DNA from: Homalodisca vitripennis
Taxonomy: Eukaryota > Arthropoda > Insecta > Hemiptera > Cicadellidae
NCBI RefSeq assembly: GCF_021130785.1
Contig: NC_060214.1
Location: 40,593,001 to 40,657,000, forward strand
Reading direction: 5' to 3'
DNA: 64,000 nt
Shown: piece after piece, positions 11,936 to 25,200 of the stretch
Layout: each line of letters starts with the position of its first letter
Numbering within the stretch: position 1 is the first letter of the stretch
Translations under genes and position numbers: made by a program
The notes under the pieces: generated by a model
Databases searched by the model: none
What the model saw: only the letters and a program-made list of their open reading frames with translations
Told to the model about the DNA's origin: nothing

Positions 11936-13488
11936 CTTAACCAGTGCAACGTCAGTAAATAAGCTGACTTGATAAGATTTATAAGGGTGGCGTCTAGGAG
12001 ATTCTGGTATCGATAAAGATGTGAGAGAATAAAATAATCTCCAAGAACAACTTACAACTTTCCAGTTTGGAATACATTTAATACTCAGTGGTAAAGGTGT
12101 AATCATCCCTGTCTTAGTTCGAAACATTAAATTCACTTATGAAGACAGATTTCATGAAGACTAAATCAACAGTAACATTGAGATTATCGTTAGGGACGTT
12201 AGGAGAATACGTAAATAAAAATAATTAAAACATTAAACGAGACATACTTGTAAACAATTTGCATTTCAAATCTTCTGAAAGAATTTATATTTTTGGAGAC
12301 AACCAACGAAAATACCCCTTAGTAGAGCGTTCATCATATTTCCAGTTGGCTGTTTTTATAAACAATCAAACATGATGGGATTAAAGAAGTAGGTACATAT
12401 CGGTTAACAGCCATATTTCGTCAGACTAAAATGTTGGATCTAGTACCTTTCAGGAATGACATCGGATTTGTTATTGTCATCTCTCATCTTCCGGGCTAAA
12501 TTTAGGAACTTAAATAAATGTATATGTTTGCTATCCTCGTTAGTCTGTCTACACGAACGTGAGATACAACGACATCTAGTCAGTATCCTCTGGGACATGA
12601 GGCTATCTATTAAAAAGTTATTTGAAATGACTACCTGAATGAATACAGCCGAAAAATCTCAACAGTCAAATATAAGTTGGTATAAATAGAAATAAAACTG
12701 TAGGGGAACACGCTGAGAAATTATGTTTCATTAGCTATCTAAATATTTAATAGATATTTTTTAATTCGATACTGGTTGTAAAAATTTTTATTGCCTAATT
12801 TTGCATATTTTCTTCATAGTGAAAGTTTTATTATTGATCTATTTGCCATAAAGGATTTTTTTAAAAAATAAACTGAATTATTATTAATTATATATTAAAA
12901 GGGACAAGTGAGTGAAAGAGTTTTTGAAACTAAAATCTAAATAATTTATAAAACTTTAATAAGCAAATTGAAAGCGTAAAAATTCAGTTTTCTTGTTAGG
13001 TGCCTCAAAAAAGATGTTTTAATCTGTATTTTTGAAATACTTACTGTCTTTTAATACGTTGAACAATACTTTTTAATATTTTGTGCAGGAAGATAGTAAA
13101 ACATTGTTAAACCTCAGCCTAACGTAGTAGATTTATATTAACTTTAGCCACAATAACCAGCTAATGTAACAAAACCATTACCTGACAGTTTGAGCTTATT
13201 CGTTTAAGGTCATTTTTCCACTTACCGAATTGGTTCTGCTCATTACAGGAGCTTGTAATCGATTACATCCGTTGCGTTTCTCGGCTAATTGTACAAAGGG
13301 TTGTCTCATTAGAGGCAGCCTTGCAATTTGTGATTCAATAATTTTACTTTAATTCTGAAAGGCAATGAATACCCTTTAATGATCGTATTAATTAACATAT
13401 GATCACCATAAAAGTTGAACGTTCATGTTGTTAATTAATAGTGTGGATAAGTTGTTTTGTTAATATAAGGGATGCATACGAGATCAAT

Positions 13489-13490
<2 letters not shown>
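11936..13490. other. AT-rich intergenic DNA
   Basis: No gene, RNA or well-formed repeat is seen apart from ordinary low-complexity AT tracts. Confidence 0.6.
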
Positions 13491-13582
<92 letters not shown>

Positions 13583-13585
13583 CAC
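13491..13585 (+). repeat. (CA)n microsatellite, about 95 bp
   Basis: An uninterrupted CA dinucleotide run except for one G at 13576. The 95-codon frame that spans it is a Thr-His read-through artefact. Confidence 0.97.
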
Positions 13586-13849
13586 CAACTAAGGATCATT
13601 CAACCAGAAGGTTAAAACAGAAAAAAACGCCTTCAATAATTACACCGCAATATAGACGCTATGTACCGTTACGTTTTCAAAACCTAGTAGACATTTTAGA
13701 TTTATCATGGAACATTATTTTACAATAAGAAAAAATAGTGAATGTTTATTTTGGAGGTAAGTGCTAGAGAGAAGAAAACATATTTACTAATATACAGTAG
13801 TAGCATGTACGAATCTCGTACTACACGATTTATGAGAGATTTACTTGCA

Positions 13850-15100
13850 AAAAGTTTCCATAGTGATTTAATTAATTTTTAGATTTTTACTTTGAAGGTG
13901 AAAATGAGTAGCTTAAAAGGGTATTAAGGCGTATTTTTGTATTATTGGTGACTGGTTGATTTTTCTAAAATAAATTGATGGCAGATGTAAAATATAAGCT
14001 TAAGAAATGTTCACCACCTAAAATGTTACGGTATAGAAACTTGCTAAAGAGGTTTGAACATTTGAAGATGAAACAAATTATGTTATTTTTACCCGCATTC
14101 CACGAATATAGTAACAGTTAGTATTCCAAATAAGATATTTTGATAGTTACTATCCCTTACGATTTAAAATCATTACTACTTTGATGTGGCAAAAAGAAAA
14201 ATGTTTTGTATCTCGTACAATTACATCACGGTATATATTTAAAATACTAAAAAATAAAATAATTCCAACACCCCACAATTAGATAAAAGAAGTTGAAACA
14301 TACATTCTTTTCTTTAATTCCTTAAACGAGTTCCTATAATATATGTCGTTCTTTGTAAACACATTCTATGAAATGTTCACGGGGGAGTGACAGATTTTAT
14401 GCAAATTTCAGATAGTTTAGTTTCCTAGAACAATCGGATGTGAAGTCCGTTATGATCCATTATGTGAAATTGTGAATTTAAATTTGTTATATTATTGTTT
14501 TTTCGTATTAAATAATATGTTCACCATTCATATTAATCGATTGTTACCAATATCACACAGTTACCGATTATTGATTACTATAGATTGTTGTTATATTGAT
14601 TGTTATCGTTTGTTAATTGTTTTTTCTCTTTTAGATTAAGAGAAAAAATATAGTGAGAATAAGTTTTTATATTATTGTTTTTTACGTTAAAGGGTTTTTG
14701 TGTTATATAATACATTCACTACTCGTACTAAATTGATTGTTATAAATAATAATAGTACTTTCAGATGTGGAGAAAAGTATATTGAAAATGAGTAAAGTCC
14801 GATATTTTCTTATTTGTCTTTATTTGTGTTATTAGTCTTATTTGTTTCTACTTACAAAAAAACAGATTACTAAAAATGTATTGTTTATTAAATATAGAAG
14901 TTTCGTAGAGAGTTTTCTCTTTGTGGAGGTATTTTTATTTGAAATACACATATTCTGCACAAGGAATTAATTGAAAGACATTTAAAACCAGCACCAATTG
15001 TTTTAAAAACTGTAAAATTCAGGACTTTGTATCTACTTAATAAAAAATAAATAATATTTAAGTCCAAATAGTTAAAACATAGTTTTATATCACTATTATC
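13850..15100 (+). repeat. direct duplication, unit 1 (unit 2 at 16305-17705)
   Basis: Colinear anchors with unit 2: AAGTT(T)CCA.A.TGATTTAATT (13852 and 16308), GCATTCCACGAA.ATAGTAAC (14095 and 16799), TTTAAAA.CAT.ACT (14163 and 16864), ACGAGTT.CT (14325 and 17020), TAGTACTTTCA.ATGT.GAGAA..TAT (14752 and 17210), and GAGAGTTTTC.CTTTGT followed by TTTGAAATA.AC.TATTCTG (14907 and 17551). Divergence is substantial, so the duplication is old. No gene is recognised in either unit. Confidence 0.75.
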
Positions 15101-15205
15101 CATACTAGAACTGCATATGTAATAGGTCCAGTGTTTTCATTTATGGATCAACTCTGACCAGGTTCAAAATGCGACCAAAGAGCAATGGACCTTTTGGTGA
15201 GAAAC

Positions 15206-15275
15206 ATGAACTTGATTGCATTCTGCGGCTCAAGCTTGCATAAGCAATACCCAGCACATTCAGGTGGGTGATGCT
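15206..15275 (+). repeat. short SINE-like repeat, copy 2 (partner at 2768-2830)
   Basis: About 43 identical bases shared with 2768-2830. It lies between the two units of the 13.85/16.3-kb duplication. Confidence 0.7.
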
Positions 15276-15498
15276 CCGTAGCCGCAGTAACCACCTTATT
15301 ATGGTGCAGACTCAAATTGTGTGCATAGATATGTATATATTGTGTTTCGTATGTATATATACTATATAATGACACATACTGACATACAATGACATACGAA
15401 GAGATATAGGTTGATTTTGACTATCAGATACACATATGCTTTTCATGCAAAGAGAATACTCTAGATAACGTACTTACAAATTTTGTAAAAAAAACAAA

Positions 15499-15500
<2 letters not shown>

Positions 15501-15539
<39 letters not shown>
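15501..15539 (+). repeat. (TA)n microsatellite, TA tail of the adjacent element
   Basis: Pure TA dinucleotides directly abutting the 3' end of the minus-strand element at 15541-16025, as expected for that family's TA-rich tail. Confidence 0.9.
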
Positions 15540-15540
<1 letters not shown>

Positions 15541-15542
<2 letters not shown>

Positions 15543-16025
15543 TAATGTTTGTGTGTTTGTCCTTTATGGAATCGTGAACTATTTGACCGCTCGTTATGAA
15601 AATTTTTGTTTGTATATGTATTTTTCGATGGAGAAGGTTTATATTCTATGCCCATTGGTGTAATTCGCCACCAGGCAGTTCTACAAAACATAAAGGTTTT
15701 CAAAGCACCTACAAGTTATAAACTGCAATCACGACACAGTTACGTATATTAAGTAGCCAAAAACTATTTGAAGGCGCTAAGATGGTGTATATTTGTGTTA
15801 AAAATAAATTATTGATTGAACTTAAAACTTGAATAGAAGACCACTTTATAATTAAGTACATGTAAGGATACAAATATAAAAACATACACTATTGATAGAT
15901 TTTGCTGATCGTGGCAACAAGGCCAAATCTAAATCGGTTTTGTAAACATAATTCGCTTGAACCAGAAGTGCTCAACCACGGGCAAAGCTTACGATAAGCG
16001 TGCGAAGCCGCGGGAAACAGCTAGT
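15541..16025 (-). mobile_element. SINE/LINE-like element, full-looking copy of ~485 bp
   Basis: Read on the minus strand it starts at 16025 with CTAGCTGTTTCCCGCGGCTT and ends near 15541 with TTCCATAAAGGACAAACACA and a TA tail. The same head, middle (GTTGCCACGATC) and tail blocks occur in order at 20804-21304 on the plus strand. No protein is encoded. The tail resembles 3' ends of non-LTR-derived short elements common in insects; the exact family is not determined. Confidence 0.7.
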
Positions 16026-16304
16026 AATTTATAAATTTAACAAATACGAAGTATAAAAATTAACGCTTTAAATAGACTTATTACAGTTTGTTCCTGTAAC
16101 ATATTACTAGTATCAACTCTGGGTTTGATATAAAATAAATAATAAGTGAAATTCAGGAACAGAGCCAAAAATCAATCAATGCATATCATTTACCTACTTG
16201 ATTACATAAGATCGCCATTAACGTACTTAAAACAGAAATAGTTTACATGAAAACATGGGTATTAATATAATATAGAAGAATGCGAATTTTATAAGAGGTT
16301 ACTT

Positions 16305-17231
16305 GAAAAAAGTTCCAAAATGATTTAATTTGGATGTTTAATATGTAAAGCTGAAAATAAGTGCTTTTACAAAGGACGTAAATGCTCATTATTGGGCAAT
16401 ATAACCATGTAAGTTGGCTACTATTCTAGTTTGTGACAGATATTGAATATGACCTAAGAATGATCTTTCGTCATTTGGATTAGCACGAAGAAATGAAAAA
16501 TGCGAAAAATTGAAATGTGCAGAAACCTGCCAAAAAGGGACAATTCAAATGTAACCTTCAAAATGCAAAGAGGTCTACTGGACCCCATGACAAATAAAGT
16601 CGTTTATTACTAATGTGACAGCTGGCATCTAAGGCGACCAGTGGCGGGGCTTGAAGACTAGTGATGACAAATAAAATTATATGGTTAAAAAAATCTCACG
16701 ACAAACTAAAACTGGGAAATATGAAACAGAAATTAATGTGAAGTCCTGTGGACCACACTGTGCTCTTTAAAGGTTAAGCATGTCATGTTAATGTTAACAG
16801 CATTCCACGAAAATAGTAACTGTTAGCATATCAAATAAAATATTTTAATAATTTATACTCATGATTTAAAACCATAACTCTGTACGATAAAATAAAGGTA
16901 TAATTAAAACAGTGTAAAAATTAAACTATTTGCATACTCCAAAAAATAGGAAAAAGAATGAAGCAGAGACAGATGATAAAGCAATATAAATTGAGACGAT
17001 CTTTTCCTTTATGCCTTACACGAGTTTCTGAAATTTTTGTTTTATACTTTCCTCTACAAAATGTATACAAATGTTACATTGTCTAGTTTAAAAAAATAAT
17101 TAGATATGAGGTGTGATACGACTTGTGAATAAATTTTTTTTTTCGTACAAAAAGTTTTTCGTGTTAAAGAATATGTAAACAATCCATACTAAATTTATTG
17201 TTACAAATAACAGTACTTTCACATGTTGAGA

Positions 17232-17294
<63 letters not shown>

Positions 17295-17705
17295 GGAATG
17301 AATAAAGTCAGAAACGGTCTTTGACGGGATCTTAGTATTAAAATGAGTCACGTACTGTAGATTTACCCACAACACAATCTTTATAACATATACGGAGAAC
17401 GGTAGGTACTTGCGAGCCTTTTCTTCCCTACGCCATCTACATAAATGTGTTGTCAAATTGTTAAGGAATTCCAGTCTCGTTTCTTTGGGTAGTTTTAAAT
17501 GTGAAAATTACACATAATTCATTACTATGAATGGCCTTAAGAACGATTCTTGAGAGAGTTTTCACTTTGTTAAGGGTTTTTGTTTGAAATATACGTATTC
17601 TGGCACAAGCAATCAACATTAAAAACCAGAAAGTTGTGAAAAAAGTAAACCTTTTATAACAATACCAAATTCTTCGTATAATAAATAATGTTTTAATAAT
17701 CAAAT
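16305..17705 (+). repeat. direct duplication, unit 2 (unit 1 at 13850-15100)
   Basis: See unit 1 for anchors. Unit 2 contains extra sequence, including the (TA)n array at 17231-17292. Minus-strand frames of 118 and 80 codons here run through the microsatellite or duplicated non-coding DNA. Confidence 0.75.
17231..17292 (+). repeat. (TA)n microsatellite with one phase break
   Basis: Two TA runs joined by a shift (TATAATATA), spanning about 62 bp. It explains the Tyr-Ile run in the overlapping minus frame. Confidence 0.95.
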
Positions 17706-18469
17706 TCGATAAAATTAGATTTTTTAGTTTATTCCTACCACATATTACTAATTTCCACTCTATGTGTGATTGTAACGGCTAGTAAACGACAGGAAAAGAG
17801 CCTAAAATGAATAAAGTTGCCACAACCATCATCTTTCTGGTCACACCGCGTAGACTACTTACAAAATTACATCTTTGAGTATTATGACGTTCCTGAGGAG
17901 ACATATTCAGTCAGCAGATGTTAAACCGGAAATGCTGATGGTACCGATTTTTATGGACAGATCAGCTGAAAAAAGGCGGATCTTGTCGTGATTAGCTGTA
18001 CTTTGACCAATATGTCAAACAGTGATCAATATGGTTTCCTTATCGCTGGTAGTAAGCTTTTCAATAATTTGACACTAAATTCTTTGTTGAGGTTATTTTG
18101 TTTCCTGATGATTTTTAAACTTGCAATGTTCATCGTTGAAAAATAGTAGGGCGTTCTTGAAAGTACTTTTATCTTGCTGCGGATAGCGATAGTGGTATGT
18201 TTGAAAGTCCAGATAAAAATAGTATATTGTTTATTTGTGTTCGAATAATCAAAATAGCGTTGAGTCTATATACATATATACATTTCATAAAATTTTATTC
18301 TGAAATAAAACTGATTTTTCACTTCAAGAAAATTTTTAACATTTTGAGATGATTTTTATAAAATATTATAAATATATCAATGCGATGAAGAAAAGTGGTT
18401 TTAGTAAATATGCCAATAGAAATGACATTTTATATTTGTTATCAGTACAACAATATTATTAATTTTTCA
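17706..18469. other. intergenic, no gene seen
   Basis: AT-rich DNA lacking recognisable exons, repeats or RNA genes. Confidence 0.55.
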
Positions 18470-20803
18470 TCTATACGACAGCACTTTACTAGCTATAAAT
18501 ATAATCTCAATGCTAATAAATAATGTCGTGGAATTTGTTATATGTAGCTTTAAAACAAAATAATTGGTGCAAGGTCAATATATCAGTAAATTGCTCCTGT
18601 TTGCACGTTACAACAAGCCCTGAGATATCAATGTGGATTCTAACCAGCCAGACGTAGCCTATTATTCAGGTTTATGGCAAATATTACACATACTATAACT
18701 ACATACTAAATAACGTCTCCACCTTTCCTTATATAACGAAACTGTTACCTGCGTCCTCAAGAAGTATCCACACAATAACTGTAGCTAGATTATATGGAAA
18801 CATCTAAATAAACGTGGTATTGGACCAGAAATAAAACACAAAGTGTTAACAGGCGTGCAGTTTTAATGATGCCCTTCGGTGAAATGAAGCTTTACACAAG
18901 GGGAATGAGTATTCAGTGAGTTAACTTGTTTGTGCCACTGGTTTGTTTTAATTTTTAGCGTTTTGTCAGAATCAAAAATATTTCTTATATAGCCTACTAC
19001 TTTTTGACTGAACGGGCCATATAAAAAGTATAATTTAATATGTAAAATTTTATTTAATATCATATAGACATTGAATGTCGCGAATGAAAATGATATTTTT
19101 GACAAAATAAGTTTTGAATCCATACAATTTCTTGTAATTTTAGATTTTAATACTATAATGCCAATTACAGAATAGATTAAATGAATTTTAAAAATGATAA
19201 ACATTATTTTGAGATAACTATAACACTTAGAGGTATGTATTAAATTATTTGTTGTTAAACTGGATAATATCGTTTAACATTGTTATTATTACGTAATATA
19301 TGTAATTTAATTATTTTTCATTGTTTCCAGCTCTATTAATGTAGCTAATTTAGTACATCATATAATTTAATTAGGTAAAAACCCATACTAAAGACTTTGG
19401 TTATCTAATGTACATTTCGTTATTGTTATAAATACTAATAAAAGTTAAACTTATCAAAATAATGTTATAAATGTGTTTTTGTGAATTTGAATTTGTGATA
19501 TGTTACTATCCTGATTTACCAAGGGAAAAATATCAAATTTGTAATAAAAAAAAAACGCGAACTGATCCATTATTGTTATAACTTGAAAATTGTTCTTTAT
19601 TTAAAGTTTGTTGTTGACGATGGAAGGTTTGAAAGGATAACAGGATTTTGGACATTCGCAATCCTTATGGTTACAAAGGGTACAACAAAACTATTTGAGG
19701 ATTGGAATCTATCCTCTTCGTCAGCTGGTGGGGGAGGATTTATTACATAAAAAATAAAGAAAAAAAGAAAGAAGAAAAGATGGAAAAGAAAAGGGTTCAA
19801 ACATACCCAAAAGCTGCTTGGTGTCCAGGCGTTGTCACTGCAAAGACTGTACAACTCACGAGTACGAGAAAAACAATCACACATGACACCGGCACGGACG
19901 AAAGAGGTATACTGAAAGTCGTACTCGTGCTTTGTAACCATAACGAAGACAAAAGCCTAAAACCCTGTTATCTCTGTAAACCCTGAGAATAGATAAAATA
20001 ATCAAAAAGAATCAAAAGCGACCTTAGAACAACTTCATGAAATGGTTCTGAAATAGTACAAACACAAGAGCTTCAGATTAGAGCAACATTTTTATAGCAA
20101 CGCTTTCTTTGTTGATAATTCTATGATTTCTTATAAAAACTTGTCTTAAATCTAGAAATATATTTGGCCTAATCAAGCACGATTTTCTAACTTGGTTTAC
20201 ACTATAAAATGTTATAGCATAATAGAGCAACACAGTTAATTATTCTTCTATTGCACTTTGTTTTACAAAAATATTCCCGAAATTAACATAAATAACATAA
20301 TACAATGTACAATCTGACTTCTTAAAATATTGTATACATTCACAAATTTAGTTTGTTATAAATGAAGTCTTAAGTACAGTATATGAAGTTTAATTAAAGC
20401 CGTTTTAGCTGACCAAACAAAGTTGAGGAATAAAGGATGAAGAATTAGTGTTTTTAATTGTGAATGATAGTCTTGATTATAGTTCTACAGGAGTGTGTAA
20501 ACAGAAGGAAGAGGCGGTGGCGTGGCTGTTGAAGTTTGAGAGGAACTACCCGAGTTGGCTTTTGTATCCCACTGCAGATAATCCAGCGCCATTTTTATGT
20601 TACTGCTACATTCCAAGAACCAGGAACTTTCGTTTTTTATTTTAGTGATACAGGGTTATTTGTTATTCTTAGTCAAGACGTCTTTCCTAATTTGAATTAT
20701 TACACAATAAACACAATTAGATTAGTCGTTGTTTGTTCCCCTCTTTATAAAGTGAGCCGACTTCTTAGCCATTTCTATTTATGTTTTTATCAATTTTATA
20801 GTA

Positions 20804-21304
20804 TACTAGCTGGTTCCCGTGGCTTTTCGTGAGCTTGGCCCGTGCATGAGCATTTCTGGTTCAAGTGAATTAATTATATTTCCAACGTCGATTTACAGTT
20901 TGCCTTGTTGCCACGATCAAGAAATTCTGTAAAAAGTGTATCTTTATATTCATTGTACACGTATATTTACTTTATTCTAAAGTGGTCTAACACTCAAGCT
21001 TTAAGTTCATCCAGAAATTTATTTTAAAGACAAATATACATAATAACTTAGCTCCTTCAAAGAGTGTTAGGCAATAGCGTATAATAATACGTTACTGTCT
21101 CGTAATTGCAGTTTTTAATGTGCAGGAGCTTCGAAAACTTTTATCTTTTGCAGCGCTGCCTGGTGGCTAGTTACATCAATGGGCATAGCATAAACCTTCT
21201 CCGTGAAAAAATACATATACACAGAAATTTTCATAATGATCGGTCAAATAGTTTACGATTCCATAAAGGACAAACACACAAACATTCATTTGTATATATA
21301 TACT
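20804..21304 (+). mobile_element. SINE/LINE-like element, plus-strand copy
   Basis: Begins CTAGCTGGTTCCCGTGGCTT and carries GTTGCCACGATCAAGAAATT in the middle. It ends GATTCCATAAAGGACAAACA with a TATATATATA tail. It is colinear with the minus copy at 15541-16025. Its tail runs straight into the head of another fragment (21301), so the copies inserted next to or into each other's TA tails. Confidence 0.75.
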
Positions 21305-21410
21305 AGCGGGCCCGGCGCGCTTTGCTGCGCATTTCAATAATTTTTTGCAAAAGTTGCCCGCGGCTTCGCACGCAATTTCCCGTTGAAAACAGTACACTAT
21401 ATTCACTTAT
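21301..21410 (+). mobile_element. 5'-head fragment of a related element
   Basis: Starts CTAGCGGGCCCGGCGCGCTT and contains CCCGCGGCTTCGCACGCAAT, the head signature of this family in a GC-rich variant. Nothing recognisable of its tail follows before the next copy. Confidence 0.6.
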
Positions 21411-21513
21411 TCTTTTTCTATCACATTCTAAACATTGCTGAGATAATTGATAGTCGTTCCATCGTGAGCCTCTTGGGCGTATTATGAAGGTATGTACCAT
21501 ATTCCTGCCTCTA

Positions 21514-22232
21514 TCTAGCTGTTACCCACGGCTTCGCACGCAAATCTTAAGAACCGAAGTCCTTATATTACTTAGTAAATTTTTTTTTTTACTATAATAA
21601 ATTTTAGATTAAATTAGTTATATCTCCGATGCCACGATTGAGCTTGCTTTGTTGTCTCGATCGAGAGAATATGTACACACGGAGTTTTGAGAACCATACT
21701 TCTGTCAAAAAAAAACAACTAAGGTTGATTTTATAACATTCTTTATATTTGTAGCCAACGTAAGATAGTAATTATGATATCTGCATTACTCTTCTGATCA
21801 AGCATGAGCATGGTTTATATTAAATAAATATTGCAGTTAAAGGTGAATTTTTACGTCAAATTTGAATTGTATTATCTGGATAGTAAAGTCTATGTTTAAC
21901 AGTGATTGTAAAAACAGTTTAAACAAAATTTGTCGTTTCTCTTAAGCTTACTCTATGCTTTAAAACTATAAGTGTAATATATGTTTACAAAGAACAGCTG
22001 ATTAAAAATTTGAAAAGACGTTAACATATGTTTGCTGCAATGCATTTCTTATGGGTATTTCTGTAACCAGTGGGGCGGAATCCTGAATCGGGAAAGGGAT
22101 GGGCATAGCTTATAAACCTTCTCCGTGGAAAAATACATATACGTACAAATTTTCATCATGATCGGTCCAATAGTTCGCGATTCCATAAAGGACAAACATA
22201 CAAACATTCATTTTTATATATATAGATATAGA
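21514..22232 (+). mobile_element. SINE/LINE-like element, longer copy of ~720 bp
   Basis: Head CTAGCTGTTACCCACGGCTT, middle GATGCCACGATTGAGCTTGC, tail TTTTCATCATGATCGGTCCA followed by TTCCATAAAGGACAAACATA and a TA-rich end. It shares ends with the ~490-bp copies but has a longer, different interior, so it is either a subfamily or an element with an inserted segment. Confidence 0.7.
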
Positions 22233-25200
22233 AGTAAAATATAGGACTAATAGTATATAATAAATACTTATCAATAAAGTTATAAGTATGTATTACAACA
22301 ATACTACACAATATACGATACCAAAATATATGTTATAGCACAAATTGTGTCCAGAATTATTGTTTTACATGCAATAAAAAAATTCAAATTTATAAAATAA
22401 TTTTATAACTTTTAGATGGGTAAAAATAAGAGTTATAAAAATTAATACTTTCCTTACAATCTACTACGAAGGAGTAAAAACAATTTTAAAAATTGCTTAA
22501 CTCATTTTCGTAATTACTAAATTAATTAGAAAATTTTGAAGTTATCACCGCAGACACCTTTAAAATGTAGTGTAGCGTGACCTATGTTTATTCTTAATAT
22601 TTAAAAAATTAACTGTGCATCTCAAACAAGTGTCATTTAACAGAGTTGAACATAATTTCATTTCAAATTAGAATTGCGGATAGAGGAAGTGTCACAGGTG
22701 TACTGATTCACCCTATATAATTAAAATAAAAATGTGAAATGTAAAACTAGATTGTTTGAATATGAACTGTTTCACAATGTACTTTAGAGGCAGGTTGCAA
22801 GTGCACTGTTTACAGTGTCATTCTATATTGTTAATGAACGGATAATTGAATTTAAGATTCCTAATTAAGTTTTGTTTAATTATGTACGCATACATATGCA
22901 GTCCAATGTCTCATTTGGTTTAAATTGGCTTTAGTAACACCATGTAATCAACTGAGCCCTTTTCGTGTTGTGCTCAAACAATTACGCAAATGTGTTCCCT
23001 ATATTGCGTTTGTATTTAGGAGAAGATGAATAAAGATATTAATTTTGCCACAATTTGAATTAACTCAGGTTTTATTAGTTAAAACTAATTATTAATAACA
23101 TTTATTTCTTGAATAAAAGGTAATGATCGTTCATGACATATTCTATGAAATATTTTCTGGTTGTTATATTTTGTTGCTCTAACCAACATACTATAAAAAG
23201 GTACCTTGAAATAAATGTATTGGGGTCCATTACTAAAATCAGAATCTGATATATTTTATAATCAATGTTTTTAATCTCAAATGCTAATTTAAAAGTCTAA
23301 CGTTTAGTACTCATGCTGCACTTTTTCTACTCATAATCACTCAAGCCCTTGTAACCTTGTGTTCAACATTATGAACTGATAAAGGATCTGAAGCAAAACA
23401 TCATGGTTCTGTATAAAGAACACCGCAATAGTGTTATTTGGTACTGTCCGAGTGAAGGGCAAATATATTTGGTTAAAATTCGATATTTGATTCATCTCTT
23501 TTTTACAACAAATATTAAACCCCATGACGATGAATAGATAATCAAGTAATCACAAATGTTTGGTAAAAGTTTGAATTATATTATTTAATTATTAGAACTG
23601 TAAACCCACTGTGAATACGAATTTATAATGTAAGATGTTATGCCAACCTAAGCTTCTGGAATATAAATCATACGTATAGGATAGAAATGTAATAAAGTTT
23701 TGAATTATAGCAACAATTATTATTAAAAGTGTAACAAATAAAATAAATGTATTATAACAAATCTGAGCCAACAAGACAATACTATTAATACAGTAAATTA
23801 ATAAAACATCCAACTACATTGTAACATACATTACACAATATATACATTAATCTTATACATTTACATTATTAAGCATTTTACGATATACTATAGAACCAAC
23901 GGTATAAAAAACATGCGATCAGTTATCAAAATGTAATACTATACATATTTGGTTCATTTTAACTCAATAAAATATGTATTTAACTTTAATTATTATTTTA
24001 TCTTATTCTAAATGTTTATATGCAATATGCTTGTAAAATAATGAAATAAATATTTTGGATATTAAAATGGTGTAATAATAAGCCGATTAAACTATGAGAT
24101 TGGGTAATTAAGAAAATAATATGTTATATAGTATTAAACTACGGCAGTTTAATATAGTATATTTATCCTCTTATATAATATATTGTGTATTTATATAGTA
24201 TATAATTATAGTACTTCGACATCGGTTCATTACCAAAGTATTGGAAATATGTTAGTGTGAGGAGATTAAATTTTTTTAACATTTAAGTCAAACGTTTTGA
24301 TTAGAACACAGTTTACATGATAATGTTTATACAAATATGGTTTTAACGATTTTTGACAATTCAAGAGCTATAAAATCCATCCGCAGTCTTTATGTGTACA
24401 AAATAAATCTAAAATTGTTTTAATATTTTTATAACCAACCGCATAGATAAAAAAATATATGTGCTACTTTCAAATTGCTGGCACATTTCTGTATTTTCAC
24501 GCTGAATTGTGAAAAACTGTAGAATAAAAAAATTACAACATATATAGAGGTAGATTATTAAAAAAAGTCTAGTACCTTATAAGCTATGCTCGAATGATTC
24601 ACTAACTAAGATAATAGTCTTTTACTGTTTATATATACGTACATACTATGTAAATCTTTTTGAAATGGTTGACAAAACAGTAAAAATGTACTTAAGAATT
24701 TAAGTTGAGACAATGGTATAGTTGTAATTAGATTGATATATGATTTTAATATAGAAGTAAAAAAGAAATGTATTTATTTTTAAATGTACTTAATAAGTAG
24801 GCATATCAAGGAGTACATATGTATAAATATTTTAAAAATAAGTAAGTACTTATACATGAAGAATAACCTTGGATTCTTATCCTCGTCTTAAAAACCAAAG
24901 CAATACCAACTTAAACTTAGCCATGACTCGGATAATGTGTTACAATGAAAGTTAAGTAGTACTCGAAAAGATCTTTGTCCAGTTTATCATATTGCAAGTA
25001 TTGTTCGTTTGAATTCTTAATATAAATATTTCTCATGAGAAAGTGTAGAGAACAAATAATTTAACTGCATGAAGCGGTTGATTACTGGAAATGTTTCACA
25101 ATACGTTTATTTATTTGTCTACAAAAAAAGTAAAAATTGTAAGTAGGAGAAGGGGGTGGTAGTTACAGTTAACGTGATTTTTCCAATGGTTCTCTGATAA

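Larger units (their letters stand above)
18470..23410 (+). repeat. old segmental duplication, copy B (copy A at 2930-5920)
   Basis: Colinear with copy A but longer by about 1.9 kb, largely explained by element insertions at 20804-22232. A patch with less AT-biased codons at 20448-20645 (frame containing EEAVAWLLKFERNYPSWLLYP) has no counterpart that I can find in copy A and is not recognised. Frames at 18863-19204 and 19597-19986 (both strands) are not supported as genes. Confidence 0.7.

Noticed and set aside
11789..12136. 115-codon minus-strand frame
   Set aside because: It overlaps the dispersed repeat shared with 1151-1315, whose other copy is not open, and it has no recognisable domain.
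13441..13728. 95-codon frame rich in Thr-His
   Set aside because: Produced by translation of the (CA)n microsatellite.
17100..17456. 118-codon minus frame with Tyr-Ile repeats
   Set aside because: Runs through a (TA)n microsatellite and is not conserved in the duplicate unit at 13850-15100.
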